From assembly GCA_947176375.1 (NCBI GenBank), contig CAMWQM010000001.1, positions 1 to 64,000 on the forward strand: 64,000 nucleotides of DNA, in the 5' to 3' direction. Each line of letters begins with the position of its first letter. Positions within the stretch are counted from its first letter, which is position 1. The notes beneath the pieces were generated by a model. The model was not told the DNA's origin and made no database searches. It saw only the letters and a program-made list of their open reading frames with translations. This document shows positions 8,475-17,191 of the stretch, piece after piece. The stretch comes from an uncultured Helicobacteraceae bacterium (GTDB lineage Bacteria > Campylobacterota > Campylobacteria > Campylobacterales > Helicobacteraceae). A program made the position numbers and the translations under genes.

Positions 8475-9158
8475 TTAACTTATAAGCCCTATTCTTTGCT
8501 TGTTGTAAGTATTATTACTTGCAAGTTTAATAAGTGCCATAGCATAGTCTTTATATGAGATTATGCTTTCTCCTTGTTTATTTGTTTGAAATTCTTCACC
8601 TATAATTTGATAACTATTAGTTTTCTTTGCATTATAATCAAATATTGCTGCTGGTGATACATATAGCCAATTAATTTCATTTTGTGTGCACAAATATTCT
8701 AATGCCTCTGCACTAGCTTTAGCTAGTGGCAAGTATTCTTTAGGAAAGTCTGGTGTATCCATTAGTCGTATTTTATACTCTTTATCCATATACAAGCTTC
8801 CCGCACCTCCTACTACTATGAATTTTGCTTCATTTCCTTTTAAAATGCTACATAAATATTTAATATGTTTTGTGTGTAGGCTTAAATCTTGCCACTCTCC
8901 AAAAGCATCAATAATTACATTAAAATTTGTTAAATCACTAGCTTTTAGGTTAAAAATATCTTTATTTACTATTTTAAAATTTTGTAATATAGAATCTAAA
9001 TTATTAGATTCTATACCCTCTTCTTCTAAATTTTGTTTCAAATTTGAAGTATCAAAATTATAACGAACAAAAGCACTTACATTTATACCTTGAAGTAGAG
9101 ATTCCTTAACTAGAAGTCTCCCAATTTTTCCATTTGCTGCTAATATTGCTATTTTCAT
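8475..9158 (-). CDS. NAD(P)-binding atypical SDR / NmrA-like oxidoreductase
   Basis: This 227-aa protein begins with a Rossmann fold, MKIAILAANGKIGRLLVKES, an atypical GxxGxxG-type dinucleotide-binding loop. Downstream VVGGAGSLY and the C-terminal WLYVSPAAIFD segment are typical of the NmrA/YwnB-type NAD(P)H-binding group. The substrate is unknown; relatives include NAD(P)H-dependent flavin or quinone-stress reductases. It is divergent from an HxlR-type regulator (9327–9668) with 168 bp between them. This arrangement is standard for a redox or electrophile-responsive regulator controlling a neighbouring reductase. Control by that regulator is inference. Confidence 0.8.
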   Translation of the reverse strand: MKIAILAANGKIGRLLVKESLLQGINVSAFVRYNFDTSNLKQNLEEEGIESNNLDSILQNFKIVNKDIFNLKASDLTNFNVIIDAFGEWQDLSLHTKHIKYLCSILKGNEAKFIVVGGAGSLYMDKEYKIRLMDTPDFPKEYLPLAKASAEALEYLCTQNEINWLYVSPAAIFDYNAKKTNSYQIIGEEFQTNKQGESIISYKDYAMALIKLASNNTYNKQRIGLIS

Positions 9159-9255
9159 TTTATTCCTTATTATTTATTTACTCAAATTCTTATTTGAATG
9201 TTAGGAAGTATAATAAACTTAGTATAAAAAATTAAGTAGAAACTTTTTTATCATA

Positions 9256-9297
9256 TAGTATCAATTTATATACTAATGTGATAAATAGTATAGTATA
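9256..9297. promoter_or_regulatory. Candidate HxlR operator between divergent genes
   Basis: TAGTAT (9256–9261) and ATACTA (9270–9275) form a dyad with an 8-bp spacer. TATACTA (9269–9275) pairs again with TAGTATA (9286–9292), and TAGTATA recurs at 9291–9297. Overlapping TAGTAT half-sites between an HxlR gene and its divergent target fit the usual HxlR/YodB operator layout. Confidence 0.45.
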
Positions 9298-9326
9298 ATT
9301 TAAAAAATTATTATTAGGTTTGTAAA

Positions 9327-9668
9327 ATGAATCCACTACTTTCTCCCTGTCCTATTGAGACAACTTTAAATTTAATTGGCAATAAATGGAAAATAATCAT
9401 TATTAGAGATTTGCTAAACGGGACAAAAAGATTTGGAGAACTTAAAAAATCTATAAGTTCTACTAAGAATCAAAGTATTTCTCAAAAGGTTTTAACACAA
9501 AATTTAAGAGAACTTGAGGAAGTAAATATTATCTCAAGGAAAATTTATGCAGAGGTTCCACCTCGTGTTGAATATAGCCTTACACCCTTAGGAAAGAGTT
9601 TTAATATAGTATTAAAAAGTCTTGAAATTTGGGGAGAGGAATATCAAAAACTTTGTAATAATCATTGA
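9327..9668 (+). CDS. HxlR-family winged-helix transcriptional regulator
   Basis: This 113-aa DNA-binding protein of the HxlR/MarR-like group has PIETTLNLIGNKWKIIII (first helices), SQKVLTQNLRELEE (recognition helix) and VPPRVEYSLTPLG (wing). A cysteine in the N-terminal SPCP motif (C8) sits where redox-sensing HxlR members such as YodB and HypR carry their sensor cysteine. It probably represses itself and the divergent oxidoreductase at 8475–9158. The shared intergenic region holds repeated TAGTAT half-sites. It converges with the ruvX relic that follows. The family is confident; the signal sensed is inference. Confidence 0.88.
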   Translation: MNPLLSPCPIETTLNLIGNKWKIIIIRDLLNGTKRFGELKKSISSTKNQSISQKVLTQNLRELEEVNIISRKIYAEVPPRVEYSLTPLGKSFNIVLKSLEIWGEEYQKLCNNH

Positions 9669-9680
9669 ATTTAAATTATA

Positions 9681-10043
9681 TTAATCATTCAAATATCTCT
9701 CTAAAATTATCATAGCAGATAGACTATCTAATGTGCCATTTTTGCGAAGTTTTTTGCTATTATTTCTGCCTTGTATGCGAATTTCTGCTTCTTTTGAACT
9801 TAATGTTTCATCTATAAATACTATCTCTCCACTAAATTTTGCTTGAATAATAAAATCATCTAAAATAGCCCTTATTTCATCCTTTACCAAGCCAATTAGT
9901 AAAGTTTCAATGTTTTTTCTCTATTATCATTCTTAGTTTATTTGAAGCACTAGAATCATTAATTATTCTAGGAAGTGGAAGTATTATCCCATTGTATTAC
10001 ACGCAACTCCAATTCTCTTTAAACCAAAATCAATAGCTAGCAT
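9681..10043 (-). pseudogene. ruvX: ruvX/yqgF (Holliday junction resolvase-like), two frameshifts
   Basis: On the minus strand the start gives MLAIDFGLKRIGVACNTMG, the RuvX/YqgF N-terminus with its catalytic-type Asp. A missing base then shifts the frame before the expected IILPLPRIIN. An extra A in an A-run before the TLLIGLVKDEIR segment shifts it back. The last 69 residues (9681–9890) stay open and include FIDETLSSKEAE and DSLSAMIILERYL, typical RuvX C-terminal motifs. RuvX acts in pre-16S rRNA processing and is usually retained, so its loss would be notable. Sequencing error in homopolymers is the main alternative. It follows the dprA relic with a 7-bp overlap, as in an intact dprA–ruvX operon. 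Confidence 0.78.
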
Positions 10044-10255
10044 TTTGTCATAATAATATTTTCTTCACGAATTAATAGTCCTCTAAATTCATACTCTAAA
10101 ATTTTATTTTCCAAATTTGTCTAATGCTACCTCAAAGCTAGGAGCTCCTTTACAAAAATCTAGAATTTCATCATTATTACTTTTTATATTATTTATAAAT
10201 TCATCAATATTATATATTGCTTTTGCCTTGTTTGGGAATTGTAAAAAAATATTGA
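10037..10255 (-). pseudogene. dprA: 3' remnant of dprA (natural transformation)
   Basis: A minus-strand frame contains DEILDFCKGAPSFEVALDKFG and then, after one extra A in an A-run, NKILEYEFRGLLIREENII before a TAG at 10037–10039. The second part resembles the C-terminal winged-helix tail of DprA. The position directly upstream of and overlapping ruvX matches the Helicobacter dprA–ruvX order. The Rossmann/RecA-loading core of DprA is absent: about position 10255 the homology stops against a plus-strand gene fragment, which looks like a rearrangement junction. DprA loads RecA on incoming single-stranded DNA, so this copy cannot support transformation. The identification rests on a short segment plus gene order. 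Confidence 0.55.
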
Positions 10256-10439
10256 TAATGTTTTTTATCACTATGCTCAAGAAAGTGTAGATTACAAAAT
10301 TTGGCAGAGTGATGCAAATATCAAAGATGCAATGAAAAAATCACAAGTTCCAGCCTTTAAATTTCTAGCCTCAAAAATTGGGCTATATTCTATGCAAAAT
10401 GCACTAAATAAGCTTGAATTTGGAAATAAAAATAAGTAA
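10245..10439 (+). pseudogene. 3' fragment of an unidentified plus-strand gene
   Basis: An open frame from about 10245 to the TAA at 10437–10439 encodes a tail of about 64 residues (including FYHYAQESVDYKIWQSDAN and VPAFKFLASKIGLYSMQNAL) with no start codon and no upstream continuation. It looks like the end of a polysaccharide-related or glycosyltransferase-like gene, but no family is certain. It abuts the dprA remnant, so this is probably where foreign or rearranged DNA joined the dprA gene. Confidence 0.35.
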
Positions 10440-10486
10440 AATTTTCATTTAATTTAATTCATCACTAATTTACAAAAAAAAGTATT

Positions 10487-12041
10487 ATGAAAAGTTTTAA
10501 TAAGAACACAAAATGCAAAAAGGTAGGCATTGTAGTGGCAATCTATAATGTCTCGACATATTTAAAAGAATGTTTAGATTCTATTATAAATCAAAGCTAT
10601 AAAAATTTTGAGGTAGTTTTGGTAAATGACGGCAGTAGCGATAACTCCCTTGAAATTGCAAAGAAATATGTGGCTAAAGATTCTCGCTTTATCTTGATTG
10701 ATAAACAAAATGGTGGATTATCAAGTGCCAGAAATGTAGGGATCGAATACTTTAATGGTAGCTATTTTTTGAAACAAAAAAAATTTGAAGAAATGCAATC
10801 TTTTCAAAATATAAATAATGCAAATTCATCTAATAAATATTGGGATAGCACGATAGAATCAGAATCTAGCGCAAATCTTGAATCATTTTATATTACAAAT
10901 GAAAATCCATATAACATATATGAGATCATAATAAATAGGGGGGGGTAGCAATTCTTACAACTCTAGCAATATATCGCAAAATAGCATAAATTTCATAGCT
11001 AATACACAAAACAAAAAAAACACAAAGCAAATAACCACACAAAAAGATTTAGTATTTTTCACATTAATATCAAAACCCGCTGAACAAGAACCCATAAAAC
11101 AACAAATGGAATCTAGCACAAAAAATTTAGATAATGACAAATTATCATATAAATTGATTGATGATAAATCTCCATATCCTAGAGCTATTGATTATATTAT
11201 ATTTTTAGATTCTGATGATTATTGGCATAAAGATTGTCTAAAAAACTGCGTAGAAAATATGTTTGAAAGCAGTGCAGATGTGCTTTGCTTTGATTATTTT
11301 ATCGTATTTGAAGGCGAATCTTTTAATATAGGCACTTGGAATGAAGCTTATGGTTACACCAAAAACTGCACAATTTCCGCAAAACAATTTCTAGAGAAAA
11401 GTATAGAAAAAAACATATTATCATTTAGTTTTGCGTGGCGAGGAATGATTGATTTTTCTTATCTAAAGTCATTGCAATTACTATTTCCTAATGGAATTAT
11501 ATATGAAGATATATTTTTTGGGAGTGCATTATTTATGAGTGCCAAAAAAATCTACGTTGATACCACAAAGCTCTATTTTTACAGAGTTAGAAGCAATAGC
11601 ATAACTGGCTTTTACAATAAAAGCACAATCTCACCATATTTATACCCGCTTTATAAGCAATTTAATGATGAAACAAAATGTCGACAATATATTATTAGTA
11701 TTAGCCATTGTGTAACCTTGCTTAATTTAATTGATTTTATTTCTACAAAATCAAGTGATAAAGACATTAATAAGCTTGTCTTGGAGGCTTTCTTTCCAAA
11801 TGCAATTAAACAATTCACACAAATAATATCACACAAAACTGACCCGCTAAAATTTAGACAAAAGCTACCTCTCCTCTTAAAATATAAAAAATATTTTAAC
11901 AGACTAACAATGAGAGAAAAAATAGCAATCTCATACCCACGATTTTATAAAATAGTGGCAATCTTACATAGAATCTATAAAGCACAAAAAAATATTGAAA
12001 GAAAAATAAGAAAAAAGTTAAGAGGAAAACAATTAGTGTAA
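10487..12041 (+). CDS. Phase-variable GT2 family glycosyltransferase, OFF at G8
   Basis: Two open segments form one gene. The first (10487–10948) has the GT2 N-terminus: VGIVVAIYNVSTYLKECL, VLVNDGSSDNS and GGLSSARNVG. It stops just after a G8 tract (10938–10945). The second frame is open from the tract to 12041 and resumes with DYIIFLDSDDYW, which holds the DxD metal-binding motif, then the C-terminal GT2 part. Frame arithmetic shows that G7 or G10 would join them into about 517 aa; G8 is OFF and yields a truncated 153-aa protein without the DxD motif. A long N/S/Q-rich linker carries the tract. GT2 enzymes of this kind add sugars to LPS or other surface glycans. The C-terminus is basic. Confidence 0.85.
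10938..10945 (+). repeat. G8 contingency tract in the GT2 glycosyltransferase
   Basis: Eight consecutive G residues are followed directly by TAG in the upstream frame. Slipped-strand mispairing here would switch the gene. The downstream frame is entered with seven or ten Gs. Confidence 0.9.
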
Positions 12042-12198
12042 AAATGGATTCTATTTTTTGATTTCTTTAAGTGGCTAATTTTTTCGGCTACAATATTTGA
12101 TCCTACAAACTTAGAATCCAATAAAAAGTTATAAAGCTTTGTATGATAATCAAAATAATCTAATATTTAATGGCAAATTGAATCCATCCATATAAAAA

Positions 12199-12227
12199 TG
12201 TAGAAGTAAAAATATTTTTCTTCTACA
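12199..12227 (-). terminator. Hairpin terminator between convergent genes
   Basis: TGTAGAAG and CTTCTACA flank an A/T core, making a near-perfect 29-bp dyad. It lies 27 nt after the stop of the minus-strand gene at 12254 and is followed on that strand by a T-rich run. A minus-strand coding relic (about 12050–12165) lies beyond it. Confidence 0.5.
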
Positions 12228-12253
12228 TAAACTAGCAATTTGATTTTATCAAT

Positions 12254-12889
12254 TTAAGCTTTCATATTAGTATAGATTTTCCTAAAGCTATTAAATTCCT
12301 GTGTTACATCTCTATTTCCATAGAATTTGATTGAAATAGCATTTTGATTGATAATATCTGGCATAGAAATCTCAACCAATCCATAAATATTGACATTAAG
12401 ATTCATATTAGAAAGTCGCACATAGTCGGCAAAAACTTCGCCAATTAGGATAATATCACTCTTTTTTTGCGTATTAAAATCATTGATTACAAAAGTTTGA
12501 ATATTTGTACATTTAAGAATATTTAGATAGTTTTTGATAGCTTTAAGCGTAGAATTTGCAATAAAGTTAGAATCTATATTAACACCAAACATAAGGTTTT
12601 TATCACCATTAAGCTCAATTTCTAGCTCTCTATCATCATTTATATATTCAGCAAAAAGTGCAAGAAACTCATCCAACCTGGCACTTAAAACCTCTACATC
12701 ATTTTTTAGTTTCTGCTCCATCTCCCGCTCTGTTTGTAGTAATCCTTTTAGAGACAATATGGAATCTTCTAAATCTTTGATATAACTATCTTTATTAGAA
12801 ATTTGCTCTTTTAGCTCAATATTTTCACGATTGAGGCTCTTATTCACTTCTCTTAAATCATTTGTAATATTTGATAAATAGCTATCCAT
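12254..12889 (-). CDS. Hypothetical protein with N-terminal coiled coil
   Basis: This 211-aa protein has no signal peptide or membrane segment. Residues about 10–75 are a heptad-like, E/K/L-rich coiled coil (for example NKSLNRENIELKEQISN). The rest is a mixed alpha/beta domain containing NLMFGVNIDSNFIANS and VNIYGLVEISMPDII. I do not recognise the family. It is divergent from aspA, with about 170 bp between them that includes a 24-bp palindrome. The start at 12889 is the first ATG of the frame. The long open frame in low-complexity AT-rich DNA and the followed terminator suggest a real gene. Confidence 0.65.
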   Translation of the reverse strand: MDSYLSNITNDLREVNKSLNRENIELKEQISNKDSYIKDLEDSILSLKGLLQTEREMEQKLKNDVEVLSARLDEFLALFAEYINDDRELEIELNGDKNLMFGVNIDSNFIANSTLKAIKNYLNILKCTNIQTFVINDFNTQKKSDIILIGEVFADYVRLSNMNLNVNIYGLVEISMPDIINQNAISIKFYGNRDVTQEFNSFRKIYTNMKA

Positions 12890-13004
12890 AATGTTAAAGA
12901 TTCCACTCCCTAAATTTAGAATTACATTAGCTTAAGGCTTTTTATGCAAATTTTAAATCGGTAATAGAATAGTATGTTAAAATTTATTATTTTAAGTGAT
13001 AATT

Positions 13005-13028
13005 AAATAATATAGTACTATATTATTT
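13005..13028. promoter_or_regulatory. 24-bp perfect palindrome upstream of aspA
   Basis: The two 12-bp halves, AAATAATATAGT and ACTATATTATTT, are exact reverse complements with no spacer. The site ends 28 bp before the aspA ATG, in the promoter or 5' leader region. It has no T tract and is upstream of a gene, so an operator is more likely than a terminator. The regulator is unknown. Confidence 0.5.
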
Positions 13029-13056
13029 TGTTCAATAAAAATATCAAGGAGACAAA

Positions 13057-14463
13057 ATGGGAAAAAGAATTGAACATGATTTTATAGGTGAGTTAGAAAT
13101 AGCTGATGATGTGTATTACGGAGTGCAAACTTTTAGAGCAGTTGAAAACTTTGATATATCACACGATAGATTAAAGAATTTTCCACGATTTGTCCGATCT
13201 CTAGCAAGAGTTAAAAAAGCAGCAGCTATGGCTAACTTTGAATTAGGGCTTTTGGATAAAGAAAAAGAAGAGGCAATAATCCAAGCTTGTGATAAAATCC
13301 TAGAGGGAGGGTATTATGACCAGTTTGTTGTAGATATGATTCAAGGAGGTGCTGGAACAAGCACAAATATGAATGCAAACGAAGTCATTGCAAATATAGG
13401 ATTAGAAATTATGGGACATAAAAAAGGTGAGTATCAATATCTCCACCCAAATGACCATGTAAATCTTTCTCAAAGCACAAATGATGCGTATCCAACAGCA
13501 TTAAGAATGGCATTACATGATTATCTAAGTGACTTAGCAAAAGCAATGGAACATCTAAAAAAATCTTATGAGAAAAAAGCAGAAGAATTTAAAAATGTGC
13601 TTAAAATGGGAAGAACACAACTTCAAGACGCAGTGCCAATGACTTTAGGGAGAGAGTTCCAAACTTTCGCAGTAATGATGGGAGAAGATATTCAAAGAGT
13701 GTTAGAAGCCAGAAAACTAGTGCTTGAAATAAACCTAGGTGGAACAGCAATAGGAACAGGTATAAACTCTCACCCAGATTATCCAAAAGTCGTAGAAAGA
13801 AAGTTAAGAGAAGTTAGCGGATATGAATATGTAGTAGCAGAAGACTTAATAGAAGCTACACAAGATACAGGTGCTTACGTGCAAATTAGCGGAGTTTTAA
13901 AAAGAGTAGCAAGCAAACTTTCAAAAGTTTGTAATGACTTAAGACTTCTTAGTTCTGGTCCAACTTGTGGATTAAATGAGATTAATCTCCCTAAAATGCA
14001 ACCTGGAAGCTCTATAATGCCTGGAAAAGTAAATCCTGTAATTCCAGAAGTGGTAAATCAAGTGTGCTTCTCTGTAATCGGCTCTGATGTAACTGTTACA
14101 TTTGCGTGCGAAGCAGGACAATTACAACTAAATGTATTTGAGCCAGTAGTAGCATACAATCTATTTAACTCTATTGTAATGCTTGAGAAAGCTATGAAAA
14201 CACTAGCTGATAAATGTATAAATGGAATCACTGCAAATGAAAAAGTTTGCTCTGATTTTGTATATAACTCTATTGGTATTGTTACAGCGCTAAATCCATA
14301 CATTGGATATGAAAATTCTGCAAGCATTGCAAAAGAAGCATTAAAAACAGGCAAAAAAGTGTATGATTTGGCACTAGAGAGAGGGCTTTTGAGCAAAGAA
14401 GAGCTAGATAAGATTCTAACTCCAGAAAATATGCTAAATCCGCATATGACAGCTAAAAAATAG
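13057..14463 (+). CDS. aspA: Aspartate ammonia-lyase
   Basis: Deaminates L-aspartate to fumarate and ammonia in the cytoplasm, supplying fumarate for anaerobic respiration. This 468-aa protein belongs to the fumarase/aspartase superfamily. It has the HPNDHVNLSQSTNDAYPTA segment and the signature loop GSSIMPGKVNP near residues 317–327, which carries the catalytic serine. GGAGTSTNMNANEV is the first conserved region. A clear AAGGAG precedes the ATG. The next gene, 24 bp downstream, is a C4-dicarboxylate carrier, giving the classic aspA–dcu pairing in which imported aspartate is exchanged for succinate. A perfect palindrome lies just upstream and may control the unit. Confidence 0.96.
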   Translation: MGKRIEHDFIGELEIADDVYYGVQTFRAVENFDISHDRLKNFPRFVRSLARVKKAAAMANFELGLLDKEKEEAIIQACDKILEGGYYDQFVVDMIQGGAGTSTNMNANEVIANIGLEIMGHKKGEYQYLHPNDHVNLSQSTNDAYPTALRMALHDYLSDLAKAMEHLKKSYEKKAEEFKNVLKMGRTQLQDAVPMTLGREFQTFAVMMGEDIQRVLEARKLVLEINLGGTAIGTGINSHPDYPKVVERKLREVSGYEYVVAEDLIEATQDTGAYVQISGVLKRVASKLSKVCNDLRLLSSGPTCGLNEINLPKMQPGSSIMPGKVNPVIPEVVNQVCFSVIGSDVTVTFACEAGQLQLNVFEPVVAYNLFNSIVMLEKAMKTLADKCINGITANEKVCSDFVYNSIGIVTALNPYIGYENSASIAKEALKTGKKVYDLALERGLLSKEELDKILTPENMLNPHMTAKK

Positions 14464-14486
14464 CTAAATAAAGAGGTAATAATAAA

Positions 14487-15833
14487 ATGAGTATAATGTT
14501 AATTTTACAAATTATCGTTCTACTTGGAGCGATATTTGTTGGTATTAGATTAGGTGGTATTGGTATAGGCTATGCTGGAGGGCTTGGTGTTGTAATACTT
14601 GGACTTTGTCTTGGTATGAAGCCCGGAAACATTCCTTGGGATGTTATTTTAATTATTATGTCTGTTATTGCAGCAATTTCTGCAATGCAACTTGCTGGAG
14701 GGCTTGATTATTTAGTTCAAATCGCAGAGAAGATCTTGCGATCAAATCCAAAGTATATCAATTTCCTTGCTCCAACTGTTACTTATTTCTTAACAATTCT
14801 AGCAGGGACAGGCCATACAGCGTTTTCTATGATACCTGTTATTGTTGAAGTGGCAAAAGAGCAAAATATTAAACCTTCTGCCCCGCTCTCCATTGCCGTT
14901 GTTGCAAGTCAGATTGCAATTACTGCAAGTCCTGTTAGTGCAGCAGTTGTATATATGACAGGCGTATTAGAGCCACTTGGATGGAGTTATCCGCTATTAT
15001 TAGCAATCTGGATTCCAACTACATTCATAGGCTGTATGCTAACTGCATTGATTATGACTTTAGTGCTAAATTTGGATTTAAGTAAAGACCCTGTTTATCA
15101 AGATAGGCTTGCAAAAGGTTTAGTAAAGGCTTCAGCTGGAATCCAAAATAAAGAGCTTAAAAAAGGTGCAAAACTTTCTGTTTTAATATTCTTAATTGGC
15201 GTTATTTTAGTCGTTTTATATGCTACTGCGATTTCAAAAATCGGTGGAAAGCCAGTATTGATTGAAAATGTAATAGTTCCTAGAGACGCTGCTATTATGA
15301 GCTTTATGCTTGGTGTTGCTACATTTATCACAATTTTCTGCAAAATTGAGACAGGTAAAATTGTAGAATCTAGCGTATTTAAAAGCGGTATGGTAGCTTG
15401 TGTGTGCGTTCTTGGTGTGGCTTGGTTAGGAAATACTTTTGTTGGTGGATATACAAAAGAAATTGGTGATTTATCAGCAGAATTAGTTACTAAGATTCCA
15501 GCACTTCTAGCAGTAGCATTCTTCCTTGCTAGTACACTTCTTTATTCTCAAGCAGCTACTGCAAAGGCAATTACTCCTGTGGTTGTAGCAGCACTTGGAA
15601 TAACTGCGGCTAATCCAGGAGATTCATATATGTTAGTTGCGTCATTTGCAGCTGTTTCAGCACTTTTTGTGCTTCCTACTTATCCTACACTACTTGGTGC
15701 AGTTCAAATGGATGATACAGGTTCTACTCGTATTGGTAAATGGGTTTTCAACCACGCATTTTTAATTCCAGGTTTTCTGGCTATTGGATTATCTGTTGGA
15801 CTAGGATTCTTGGTAGCACCATTCTTTGGGTAA
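14487..15833 (+). CDS. dcuA: Anaerobic C4-dicarboxylate transporter (DcuA/DcuB family)
   Basis: This 448-aa inner-membrane carrier has about ten hydrophobic segments. It exchanges aspartate, fumarate or malate for succinate under oxygen limitation. Conserved stretches include VTYFLTILAGTGHTAFSMIP, SQIAITASPVSAAV and the C-terminal VLPTYPTLLGAVQMDDTGST, all diagnostic of the Dcu family. It is 24 bp after aspA and 13 bp before a TauE-like gene, so the three are probably co-transcribed. DcuA versus DcuB cannot be settled with confidence, but pairing with aspA favours DcuA. Confidence 0.93.
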   Translation: MSIMLILQIIVLLGAIFVGIRLGGIGIGYAGGLGVVILGLCLGMKPGNIPWDVILIIMSVIAAISAMQLAGGLDYLVQIAEKILRSNPKYINFLAPTVTYFLTILAGTGHTAFSMIPVIVEVAKEQNIKPSAPLSIAVVASQIAITASPVSAAVVYMTGVLEPLGWSYPLLLAIWIPTTFIGCMLTALIMTLVLNLDLSKDPVYQDRLAKGLVKASAGIQNKELKKGAKLSVLIFLIGVILVVLYATAISKIGGKPVLIENVIVPRDAAIMSFMLGVATFITIFCKIETGKIVESSVFKSGMVACVCVLGVAWLGNTFVGGYTKEIGDLSAELVTKIPALLAVAFFLASTLLYSQAATAKAITPVVVAALGITAANPGDSYMLVASFAAVSALFVLPTYPTLLGAVQMDDTGSTRIGKWVFNHAFLIPGFLAIGLSVGLGFLVAPFFG

Positions 15834-15846
15834 TTTATAGGCGATT

Positions 15847-16644
15847 ATGGAAATAGAAATTGGGGCTAATATATTAGTTATATTGGCTCTAGTTGCGTTT
15901 ATTGCAGGATTTGTAGATTCTATTGCTGGAGGTGGTGGGATAATTACAATCCCCGCACTGCTTCTAGCTGGAATCCCACCTCACTACGCACTTGGTACAA
16001 ACAAACTTCAAAGCTCATTTGGAAGTTTCTCTGCGACTATACACTTTTACAAAAAAGGTTTTATAAACTTAAACGAAAATATTGTATTTATTGTTAGCGT
16101 ATTTATATTTTCTGCGTTAGGAACGATTTTAATTCAGTTTTGGGATGCAAACTTGCTATCAAAATTTATTCCATTTTTGTTAATTATTTTTTCAATTTAT
16201 TTTCTATTCTCGCCAAAAATTACAGAAGAGAGCAAAAAAGCAAGGGTTGGAAAAATAGCTTTAGTCCTTATATTAGGAGGAATTGGCTTTTATGATGGAT
16301 TTTTTGGACCAGGCACTGGCTCGTTTTTTATGTTTGCATTAATTATGCTTGGAGGATTTGGAATAAAACAATCACTAGCACAAGCAAAGCTTTATAATTT
16401 CACTACAAATATTGCTTCAGTCATATTTTTTGCAGTGGGAGGATATATCATTTGGAGCATTGGGTTTGCTATGGCAGTGGGACAATTTATCGGAGCGTAT
16501 TTTGGCTCAAAAATGGCACTAAAATATGGCATAAAAATCATAAAACCGCTTGTTGTAATAGTCTCGATATTAGCAAGCATTAACATACTTTCAAAAGAAT
16601 ATTTTGGAAAAATTATAATTGAGTTTATTGTTTCTATGTTTTAG
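15847..16644 (+). CDS. TauE/SafE family anion exporter
   Basis: This 265-aa polytopic membrane protein has two TauE/SafE half-repeats. The first has GFVDSIAGGGGIITIPALL and LGTNKLQSSFGSFSA; the second has GFYDGFFGPGTGSFFMFA and LAQAKLYNFTTNIASV. Family members export sulfite, sulfoacetate or related organosulfonates; the substrate here is unknown. It follows dcuA by 13 bp and is likely transcribed with aspA–dcuA, which might hint at an organic-acid substrate, but that is inference. No obvious terminator follows. Confidence 0.85.
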   Translation: MEIEIGANILVILALVAFIAGFVDSIAGGGGIITIPALLLAGIPPHYALGTNKLQSSFGSFSATIHFYKKGFINLNENIVFIVSVFIFSALGTILIQFWDANLLSKFIPFLLIIFSIYFLFSPKITEESKKARVGKIALVLILGGIGFYDGFFGPGTGSFFMFALIMLGGFGIKQSLAQAKLYNFTTNIASVIFFAVGGYIIWSIGFAMAVGQFIGAYFGSKMALKYGIKIIKPLVVIVSILASINILSKEYFGKIIIEFIVSMF

Positions 16645-16878
16645 ATTTGTAATTTTTTGCTTTATTTAAAAACGCTTCTAACCTTTTTATATTTATATAA
16701 ATCTTATACTAATTTTTGGTAATTTTAGCTATAAATAATTTAGATTCTAAAGTAACTTGCCTAAAACTAAATTATTGGATTCTTTAGCAAATTCTTAATT
16801 TAATTATTGTGCTATTTTGACAATTTTTACACTCGAATCTTAAAAATGCTATTTAATAATGCTTTGTAATTTTGGAAT

Positions 16879-17180
16879 CTATTTTCCACTTTCTATACTA
16901 AAATCTGTATAATCTCTGGCCATTATATTCAAATAAACCTCACCATAATAAGATTTAAAAGCCTCATAAATTGCCTCACACTCATCTTTGCCACCTGCTT
17001 TTATATCGCCAAAACTTTCTTTTACATCGTAAAAATAGCCCTATTTGTCAAGTTCATAGGCTTTTATATTATAGCTTTATAGATGAAAATCTTCTTAATA
17101 ATAGATACATCATAGTATTGCAAAACAAAGATATATTTTGAGTTTTTAACTTCTACACATCATTCTAAAACTTTCTTCAT
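16879..17180 (-). pseudogene. Decayed gene of unknown function
   Basis: Read from an ATG at 17180 with a GGGAGA ribosome-binding site just upstream, the frame gives MKKVLE, then TGA, then VEVKNSKYIFVLQYYDVSII, further stops, and after a shift YDVKESFGDIKAGGKDECEA through SYYGEVYLNIMARDYTDF to a TAG at 16879–16881. Both in-frame stops and a frameshift are present, so this is not a single base-calling error. The family is not recognised. Confidence 0.5.
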
Positions 17181-17191
17181 TGTATTCTCCC

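Noticed and set aside
8364-8558. Plus-strand 64-aa frame after res
   Set aside because: It overlaps the 3' end of the oxidoreductase and the terminator hairpin, and its second half is antisense to coding DNA. No ribosome-binding site in a useful position.
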